Assembly (NCBI GenBank): GCA_035293045.1
Contig: DATDOY010000225.1
Coordinates: 1-10,884 of the forward strand
Length of the DNA stretch: 10,884 nt
Direction of reading: 5' to 3'
Origin: DATDOY01 sp035293045
Lineage (GTDB): Bacteria; Actinomycetota; Acidimicrobiia; IMCC26256; JACPCJ01
The notes under the pieces were generated by a model. That model did not search any database. It was not told where the DNA came from and saw nothing but the letters and a program-made list of their open reading frames with translations. Shown here one piece after another: positions 1-5,027 of the stretch. Every line of letters begins with the position of its first letter. The first letter of the stretch is position 1. The translations under genes and the position numbers were made by a program.

Positions 1-141
1 CACGTCGATCCCCGCGCCAACTTCGGCGAGACCTCGTATCGCAACCTGGCGAGGCGGTGCTGGCCCTGTCACGCGCGCAAGACCGAAGAGGACCGGCGTC
101 GCGGGTTGCTCGGCAAGCATGCTCCGAGGCGGCGGAAATGA
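1..141 (+). CDS. HNH endonuclease, C-terminal fragment (5' end outside window)
   Basis: Reading frame 1 is open from the first base to a TGA at 139-141 and gives 46 residues. It begins HVDPRANFGETSYRNLARRC and continues WPCHARKTEEDRR. The H-D-P followed by a conserved N-L and a C-x-x-C-H pair followed by KT is the usual C-terminal half of an HNH nuclease (beta-beta-alpha-metal) domain, where the CxxC residues help hold a structural zinc and the NL asparagine is part of the HNH triad. The tail is basic (APRRRK), which fits DNA binding. The N-terminal part and start lie outside the window, so I cannot tell a standalone HNH protein from a DUF222-type HNH protein common in actinobacteria. Family assignment is fairly secure; biological role is unknown. 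Confidence 0.7.
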   Translation, partial: HVDPRANFGETSYRNLARRCWPCHARKTEEDRRRGLLGKHAPRRRK

Positions 142-161
142 AGGGGGTGGGCGCGCCAACG

Positions 162-232
162 CCCCGCGGCGTGCGCGGGGAGCGGCGGATAGGACTCTCT
201 GCATGGTCGCGCGCGCGCGAGCGCGTGCAGAG
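162..232. terminator. Two hairpins between convergent genes, putative bidirectional terminator
   Basis: The 122-base gap (142-263) between the convergent HNH and zincin-like genes holds two inverted repeats. The first is a perfect 7-bp stem, CCCCGCG (162-168) with CGCGGGG (174-180), and a 5-base loop. The second pairs CTCTGCA (197-203) with TGCAGAG (226-232) around an alternating GC-rich interior that can extend the stem. Neither has a clear T tract, so they would be GC-rich terminators without a U run or simply 3'-end stabilising structures. Position between two gene ends supports the call; termination itself is inferred. I see no gene in the gap. Confidence 0.45.
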
Positions 233-263
233 CAGAGCCAGCACCGAGAGACCGACGCGGTGT

Positions 264-1520
264 TTACTCGCGCGGGAGGTCGATGCGTTCGAGCCAGAGG
301 CCGGGGGCGGTGATCTCCGCTGCCGTCGGCAGGTGGGCTTCGTCCTCGAAGAGGCGGGCGAGGCCGTCGGGGCCCGCGCGTTCGACGACGCCGTGGCAGA
401 AGGCGGCGCCCTGTTCGAGGTGTGCCCGCTCAGACCCGAAACCGAGCAGGGTCTCGAGGAACTTGGCCGCCTCGCCGCGCTCGACGCGGTGGCGGTGGCT
501 GGCTTCGCGGATGCGGTCGAACGACGGGATGAGGGGCGGGCCGATCTCGCCGAGCACGTAGTCGGCGTACCCCTCGAGGACCGACGTGACGAGGGTGATC
601 CGCTCGCGGATCCAGTCCTGGGCCGGCGTGCGCATAGCGCCGAGCAACTCGGTCGGGTCGCCGAAGGCGCGCTGGAAGCTCTCGGGGTCGGCGGGGTCGA
701 GGCCGGCGAAATGCTCCTCGACGAGACGGCTGTCGACCTCGAAGGCGCTGACGTAGTCGCGGGCGAGCGCGACGACGCGCTCGTGCAGCCACGGCACCGA
801 CAGCATGGCGGCGTAGACGACCTCATGGAGCGCGACGTAGAACGACAACTCGTCGTGCGGCAGTTCCCAATCGGCCTCGAACGACGCCAGGTTGGCGCCG
901 ACGAACATCACGGTCGGGGCGGTTGCCAAGGGCAGGGGCATTTCGTGGCGCCCCAACGAGAGCGAGGCGAGGTGCCCGACCATGAAACCGGCCTGCACGC
1001 CGAGGAGCAGCGGCGCCATCGCCGTCAACAGGTTCGACAGGTCGCCGAGTCCGGCGCCGGCGAGTCCGGCGGCGAGCTCCTCGGGAAATCCCTCCGGCAG
1101 GTCGTCGAGCAGCCCCTCGGGCATTCCATCGGGGAAGGCGCCATCAGGGAGGGCGCCATCGGTGTCCGCCGTCACCACCGTGACGCGCTCGGCGAGGGCG
1201 GTCAGCACGGGGGCGAGGGCGTCGAGCGTCTCGTGCGCAAAGACCCCGCGTCCGACCGTACGCGGGTGCACTTCGAGGCCGGCGCCGAGATTCGTCAGCG
1301 CGCTCACGTGCATGAGCGACGTGCGAGTCAATTCGCCGAGCAACTCGGCGTGGGCGGCGTCGACGGCGGGCTCATCCTCTCCCTCGAGCGCGACCCACGT
1401 CGACACCTGCCGGGCCACCTCGAAGTTGATGGGGCCCTCGCTCTTGAGCAGGCGGAGCACCTCGCTGAAATCGAACTGGCCGAACCCGAAGGGCATCCCG
1501 GGTTGAGGAAGGTCCGCCAC
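264..1520 (-). CDS. DUF2342 / Zincin_2 metalloprotease-fold protein (Rv3195-like), HExxH degenerate
   Basis: This 418-residue protein resembles the actinobacterial DUF2342/Zincin_2 family, annotated as putative hydrolase or coenzyme F420-associated protein; the true substrate is unknown. Supporting features are the N-terminal PFGFGQFDF, a helical segment GPINFEVARQVSTWVA, and the core FYVALHEVVYAAMLSVPWL at about 227-245, which aligns with the family's zinc-binding helix. The downstream EGYADYVL (316-323) matches the usual third-ligand region. The helix reads H232-E233-V-V-Y236, so the second zinc histidine is tyrosine. A Pro/Gly/acid-rich insert (about 121-150) repeats PDG and PEG. The first codon is GTG at 1518-1520. 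No Shine-Dalgarno is visible, but TACAAT lies six bases upstream, suggesting leaderless translation. From memory, the mycobacterial homologue sits beside a YlbL-type S16 protease; a homologue of that protease is also in this window, but about 7.8 kb away. Family call is good; activity is doubtful. Confidence 0.8.
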   Translation of the reverse strand: MADLPQPGMPFGFGQFDFSEVLRLLKSEGPINFEVARQVSTWVALEGEDEPAVDAAHAELLGELTRTSLMHVSALTNLGAGLEVHPRTVGRGVFAHETLDALAPVLTALAERVTVVTADTDGALPDGAFPDGMPEGLLDDLPEGFPEELAAGLAGAGLGDLSNLLTAMAPLLLGVQAGFMVGHLASLSLGRHEMPLPLATAPTVMFVGANLASFEADWELPHDELSFYVALHEVVYAAMLSVPWLHERVVALARDYVSAFEVDSRLVEEHFAGLDPADPESFQRAFGDPTELLGAMRTPAQDWIRERITLVTSVLEGYADYVLGEIGPPLIPSFDRIREASHRHRVERGEAAKFLETLLGFGSERAHLEQGAAFCHGVVERAGPDGLARLFEDEAHLPTAAEITAPGLWLERIDLPRE

Positions 1521-1525
1521 GCGGC

Positions 1526-1532
1526 CATTGTA
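1526..1532. promoter_or_regulatory. Overlapping -10 elements of a divergent, probably leaderless promoter
   Basis: On the minus strand TACAAT occupies 1532-1527 and ends six bases before the GTG at 1520. On the plus strand CATTGT occupies 1526-1531 and ends six bases before a GTG at 1538. The two hexamers are nearly the same DNA read in opposite directions. If each transcript begins at its GTG, the two start sites are 18 bp apart. The minus hexamer is a strong -10 match (five of six to TATAAT); the plus one is weaker (A2, T3 and T6 match). No -35 box is obvious on either side. The promoter is inferred from sequence only. Confidence 0.5.
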
Positions 1533-2566
1533 TGGAGGTGACTTCCGTCGCCATCACCGGCATCTCCGGGCGCACGGGCCAGCGCCTGCTCCGGTTGCTC
1601 GACGCCGACAAGAGCGTCGACCGGATCGTCGGGCTCGACCTTCGGGAGCCGGCGTTCCGCCCCAAGGGCCTCGACTTCCACGCCGTCGACATCGGCAGCG
1701 CGGATCTCAAGCCGCTCCTCGAGGGCGTCGACGTCCTCGTCCACCTCGCCTTCCTGTTCGAGCCGCTCCCCGACGAAGCCGTCATGGTGCGCGTCAACAT
1801 CGACGGGACCCGCCGGGTACTCGACGCTGCCGCCGCCACCGGCGTGACGAAAGTCGTCCACGTCTCCAGTGCGTTCGCGTACGGCGCGCGCGCCGGCAAC
1901 CCCATCCCGCTCACCGAGGACGCCGCGCTCAAGCCCAACGACGCGTTTCTGTTTGCCGCGCACAAGGCGGAGACGGAACGGCTGCTCGTGGAATGGGCCG
2001 ACGGCCACCCAGGCGTGGTCACGACGGTGCTGCGACCGGCGCTCCTCCTCGGCGGCGGCACGCCGGCGGCGTTGCGATCGCTCGTGCGCGGGCGATTCCC
2101 CGTTCGGGTGCGCGACGCCGCGCCCGAGGTGCAGTTCCTCCACGTCGACGATCTGGCGTCTGCGCTGGCGTTCGCGCTCGATCACGATCTCGCCGGGGCC
2201 TACAACGTGGCGCCCGACGGGTGGTTGTCGCATGAAGACGCCACCGCCCTCGCCGGGTGGGTGCCCCGCGTCGCGGTGTCGGCCGACGTCGCCGATCGGT
2301 TGGCTCGCCGACTCTGGACGGCCGGCATCGGTGACCTTCCTCCCGGGATGGTGCCCCTGCTCGTCCACCCGTGCGTCGTCGCCAACGACCGGTTGCGGGC
2401 GGCGGGATGGGCGCCCCGGCACACCAACGAGGAAGCACTGCTCGCCTGCGTCGACGAGGAGGGAGGCGCGGGCGGCCGCAAGGGACTGGCGGTGGGAGCG
2501 GCTGTCGCCGGCGGCGTCGTCGCCGGAGCGCTCGCCTGGGCGCTGCTGCGCAAGCGCCGCTCCTGA
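1532..2566 (+). CDS. Extended-SDR NAD(P)-binding protein with C-terminal membrane anchor; catalytic Tyr is Phe
   Basis: A 344-residue protein of the NAD-dependent epimerase/dehydratase (extended SDR) type. The Rossmann motif GISGRTG is at 10-16, the acidic residue after the second strand is D36 (GLDLRE), the active-site serine strand VSSAFAYG is at 111-118, and the cofactor lysine is K145. The usual YxxxK reads F141-A-A-H-K145, so the catalytic tyrosine is replaced by phenylalanine (TTT at 1952-1954). HVDDLA at 204-209 is the typical region after the active site. The C-terminus has a hydrophobic helix at about 319-339 followed by KRRS, giving a membrane-anchored protein with its body probably in the cytoplasm. 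I took the ATG at 1532; the GTG at 1538 fits the local -10 spacing better and would remove two residues. Substrate is unknown, and catalysis by the standard SDR mechanism is unlikely. A structural or NAD-sensing role is possible. Confidence 0.8.
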   Translation: MEVTSVAITGISGRTGQRLLRLLDADKSVDRIVGLDLREPAFRPKGLDFHAVDIGSADLKPLLEGVDVLVHLAFLFEPLPDEAVMVRVNIDGTRRVLDAAAATGVTKVVHVSSAFAYGARAGNPIPLTEDAALKPNDAFLFAAHKAETERLLVEWADGHPGVVTTVLRPALLLGGGTPAALRSLVRGRFPVRVRDAAPEVQFLHVDDLASALAFALDHDLAGAYNVAPDGWLSHEDATALAGWVPRVAVSADVADRLARRLWTAGIGDLPPGMVPLLVHPCVVANDRLRAAGWAPRHTNEEALLACVDEEGGAGGRKGLAVGAAVAGGVVAGALAWALLRKRRS

Positions 2567-2604
2567 ACCGAGCGGCCGACACCGACCTTCGCCGCGCGGA
2601 CCGG

Positions 2605-2624
2605 CGGGCGTCGGGAACCGCCCG
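2605..2624. terminator. Small hairpin between convergent genes, weak terminator candidate
   Basis: In the 63-base gap between two convergent stop codons, CGGGCG (2605-2610) can pair with CGCCCG (2619-2624) around an 8-base loop. There is no T tract. It could serve both strands, but a 6-bp GC stem is common by chance at this base composition. Confidence 0.25.
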
Positions 2625-2629
2625 TCAGA

Positions 2630-3697
2630 TCAGGTGAGGTACTTCTCGATCCAGGAGTCCCAGTCGTCGGTGAAGTACTTGACGCGCACCTTCTTGTATT
2701 CCTTCACCGACCACAGCAGGCAGTACTCGTCGACACCGGTCTCGTCGCGAATCGCCTCGATGGTCTCCTCGCAGTCGCGTGCCGAGCGGCCGTGCACCAT
2801 GGTGAACACCGAGTACGGCCAGTCGGGGTACGTCGGACGCCGGTAGCAGTGGCTGACGGCGGCGAAGCCCGCCATGGCGGGGCCGATCTCGCCGAGCCGA
2901 TCCTCGGGTACCGCCCACACGCCCATGGCGTTGGCCTTGAACCCGGCCTTGCGGTGGTTCATCACCGCGGCGAAGCGCCGCATGAACTTGCGCTCTTTGA
3001 AGCTGGCGAGGAGCGCGAGCACGGTGTCCTCGTCCACCGCCGCGCCAGTGTCGTCGGAGATCGCCGCCGCCTGCGCCGCGAACGGCCGTTCGACGAGCGG
3101 AAGGTCTTCCTGCACGATCCGGATGGTGGCGATCTCGAGCGGCGACAACTCGGGCACTTCCATGTCGGGCCGGCGCTCGGGGCGCTCGTGCTCGAGCACT
3201 TCGGCCTTGGCCGACGCGCTCGTCTTGCCCGTCATGTCGAGCTTCACGCCGATCTTGTAGAGCGTGAGCGTGGGCAGGACGCGGGTCACCTCGGCGCCCG
3301 ACTCGCGGTGCAGCACGTCGACGTGGTCTTGGAGCACCTGCCCCGGAGGGACGGCCACCGTGTACCAGAGGTTGAAGGCGTGGTTGCGCTTGTAGTTGTG
3401 GCTCACGCCCGGGTGGTCGTTGATCACCGCCGCCGCCTCGTCGACGCGATCGTCGCCCACGCGGGCAGCCACCAGGCTCGACCCGTAGCCGAGCGTGCGG
3501 GTGTCGAAGATGGCGGAGAGTTGGCGCAGGACTTCGCTGTCCTTGACCCGCTGGACGCCCGCCATCACGTCGGCCTCGCTCATCCCGAGGCGTTCGCCGA
3601 GCGCCGCGTAGGGGCGCGCCACGAGCGGGAAGTCCCACTGGACGGCGTTGAGAAGCTCCTGATCAGCGGCGGTCAGGTCGGCGTCAAGCGTGGTCAC
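2630..3697 (-). CDS. Fused two-domain siroheme decarboxylase-like protein (AhbA/AhbB, NirD/L-type, Lrp/AsnC fold)
   Basis: The 355-residue protein contains two tandem copies of the Lrp/AsnC-like module found in siroheme decarboxylases (AhbA/AhbB, NirDL, NirGH), which remove the C12 and C18 acetate carboxyls of sirohaem. Copy one spans about 8-155: a helix-turn-helix-like start (LLNAVQWDFPLVARPY), FDTRTLGYGSSLVA, and the family signature HPGVSHNYKRNHAFNLWYTV at 95-114. Copy two spans about 184-350: IVQEDLPLVERPF, NHRKAGFKANAMGVW, then VSHCYRRPTYPDWPYSVFTM at 281-300 and GVDEYCLLWSVKEYKKVRVKY near the end. The two signatures differ in the way AhbA and AhbB halves do. The start is GTG at 3695-3697, 14 bases inside the end of the upstream gene, so translation is probably coupled; GGAG lies only two bases before it. 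An in-frame upstream extension lacks family similarity. No ahbC, ahbD or nir partner is visible. It is easily misannotated as an AsnC regulator, and a haem-binding regulatory role is the main alternative. Confidence 0.78.
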   Translation of the reverse strand: MTTLDADLTAADQELLNAVQWDFPLVARPYAALGERLGMSEADVMAGVQRVKDSEVLRQLSAIFDTRTLGYGSSLVAARVGDDRVDEAAAVINDHPGVSHNYKRNHAFNLWYTVAVPPGQVLQDHVDVLHRESGAEVTRVLPTLTLYKIGVKLDMTGKTSASAKAEVLEHERPERRPDMEVPELSPLEIATIRIVQEDLPLVERPFAAQAAAISDDTGAAVDEDTVLALLASFKERKFMRRFAAVMNHRKAGFKANAMGVWAVPEDRLGEIGPAMAGFAAVSHCYRRPTYPDWPYSVFTMVHGRSARDCEETIEAIRDETGVDEYCLLWSVKEYKKVRVKYFTDDWDSWIEKYLT

Positions 3698-4949
3698 GGC
3701 TCCATGGTCGCACGCGAGGACCCGTGCCGAGAACTCGCCCCGGCGGCTCCCGCTCCGGGCGGGCTTCGAGGGTGACCGAGAGGTCCAACTCGTCCGCACC
3801 GCGCCGCACGCGCACGACGACCGTTTCCCCCACCTCGTGCCGGCGCACTTCGCGGAGGAGGCCGGTCATCGTGCGCACGGCGCGTGTGCCCACGCCGATC
3901 ACGATGTCGCCGGCGAGGATCCCGCCCGCGGCCGCGGGGCCCGCCCCGTTGACGGCTCGTACGAGCGCGCCGTCTTCGGGCGCATCGACGTCGGTGGCGG
4001 CGAGCCCGAGCCAGCTGTGGTCGACGCGGCCCTTGTCGAGGATCTGCTCGATCGACCGGGCGGCGCGCGCGGTCGGGACGGCGAGGACACCCGACGGACT
4101 CTCGCCGCCATCGTCGCCGGCGTTGTGCCCAGGGGTGGTCAACAGTCCGATGAGCGCGCCCGACGCGTCGAGCAACGCGCCGCCGGCCCCCTCAGGAGCC
4201 ATCAGCGCGTCGACCTCGAGCACGTCGATCATCCACGTCCCGTCGAGGTGCACCACGCGTCCGCGGGACGCGATGACCCCGCGAGCCGCCCAGCCGTCCT
4301 CCGCGCTGGCGTGGCCCGCTCCCACGAGCACGCAGTCGGTACCGACCTTGGCCGCGGCGAGCGACGGCGAGAAGTCGAGCGCGGGCAGACCGGGAAGTTC
4401 GGCGCGGAGGAGCGCGAGGTCGTAATCAGGATCGGTTCCGACCACCTCGGCCGTCGCCGAGCGACCGTCGGAGGTCACGATCTCGATGCCGGTCGCGCCG
4501 TCCACGAGGTGCCGCGTCGTCACCACGAGGCTCGGCTCGTCACCATCACGTGACCCGCCCGCAGCCGCTCGAGATGAATACGAAACGCCAGAGCCATACC
4601 GCGGCATGGCGCCCTCCCATGCGGTCACTCCGACAATCGCCGGGGCGGCCGAGCCGGCGACGGCGGCCACGGGTCCGGTGGTGATCCCCAACGAGGATGG
4701 GAACAGAACGCCGGCCTGGCTCGGTCCCGTGCGCCGTCCCTCGCCGTCGCTCCCGAGCATGAGCGCGGCGACCCCGAAGGCGATCACCGCGCTCGCGAGG
4801 CCGACCGAAACGGGAACGCTCAGCCGGCGGGCCGGCGAATCCGCGATGGGAGCGGGTTCCGCGGGGAGCTCCGACGGGTGAATCCATGGACGCTGCGGAG
4901 GGGCCGGATCGGCGTGATCGTCGTCCTGCCCGCTTGTCCGGCCAGACAC
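3684..4949 (-). CDS. Membrane-anchored HtrA-like trypsin/PDZ protein lacking the catalytic serine
   Basis: A 421-residue protein with a short acidic, Pro-rich cytoplasmic N-terminus carrying PWIHPSEL (21-28), one membrane helix at about 44-66, an extracytoplasmic trypsin-like domain (about 95-305) and a C-terminal PDZ domain (about 312-396, with GILAGDIVIGVG). The organisation matches HtrA/DegP-like anchored proteases. The catalytic His is in VVTTRHLVDGA (H147) and the Asp in DPDYDLALLRAE (D177). The serine loop, normally GNSGGPL, reads PEGAGGALL, placing Ala255 (GCC, 4185-4187) at the nucleophile position. It is therefore probably a pseudoprotease that binds peptides or scaffolds through its PDZ domain. 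The start is GTG at 4947-4949, six bases after TACACT; the frame stays open far upstream, but that part is antisense to the kinase gene. It heads an operon with the siroheme decarboxylase-like gene, whose start it overlaps. Confidence 0.82.
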   Translation of the reverse strand: MSGRTSGQDDDHADPAPPQRPWIHPSELPAEPAPIADSPARRLSVPVSVGLASAVIAFGVAALMLGSDGEGRRTGPSQAGVLFPSSLGITTGPVAAVAGSAAPAIVGVTAWEGAMPRYGSGVSYSSRAAAGGSRDGDEPSLVVTTRHLVDGATGIEIVTSDGRSATAEVVGTDPDYDLALLRAELPGLPALDFSPSLAAAKVGTDCVLVGAGHASAEDGWAARGVIASRGRVVHLDGTWMIDVLEVDALMAPEGAGGALLDASGALIGLLTTPGHNAGDDGGESPSGVLAVPTARAARSIEQILDKGRVDHSWLGLAATDVDAPEDGALVRAVNGAGPAAAGGILAGDIVIGVGTRAVRTMTGLLREVRRHEVGETVVVRVRRGADELDLSVTLEARPEREPPGRVLGTGPRVRPWSRDHA

Positions 4950-4961
4950 GGGCGGAGTGTA
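4950..4961 (-). promoter_or_regulatory. -10 hexamer TACACT six bases before a GTG start, leaderless layout
   Basis: Reading the minus strand, TACACT (4961-4956) is followed by CCGCCC and then the GTG at 4949. The TAnnnT pattern and six-base gap place the expected transcription start at the GTG itself. No Shine-Dalgarno precedes it and no good -35 box is visible. The rest of the 78-base divergent gap, up to the kinase start, is GC-rich with no other signal I can support. Confidence 0.5.
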
Positions 4962-5027
4962 ACGACGGCGGTCGCGGAGGAGGGGTCGCCCCGGCGTGGT
5001 CGGGACCGACGCGCGAACATCGTGCGC

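Noticed and set aside
197..232. Possible tRNA or small structured RNA in the first gap
   Set aside because: The stems do not form a cloverleaf, there is no TTCGA-like T loop, and the inner part is a simple alternating GC run.
57..1541. Long open frame on the plus strand opposite the zincin-like gene
   Set aside because: It is antisense to a recognisable protein family member, has an Arg/Glu/Gly-biased composition with no domain, and is expected from high third-position GC on the other strand.
1328..2422. Long minus-strand open frame opposite the SDR gene
   Set aside because: It overlaps the SDR gene antisense and part of the zincin-like gene out of frame, with no domain resemblance.
2630..3697. 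Annotation as an AsnC/Lrp transcription regulator
   Set aside because: The double module and the HPGVSHNYKR and RRPTYPDWPY signatures fit siroheme decarboxylases better; kept only as an alternative in the feature entry.
3698..3799. In-frame N-terminal extension of the siroheme decarboxylase-like protein
   Set aside because: It is Arg/Ser-rich, overlaps the pseudoprotease coding end, and known family members begin near the LTAADQELL segment.
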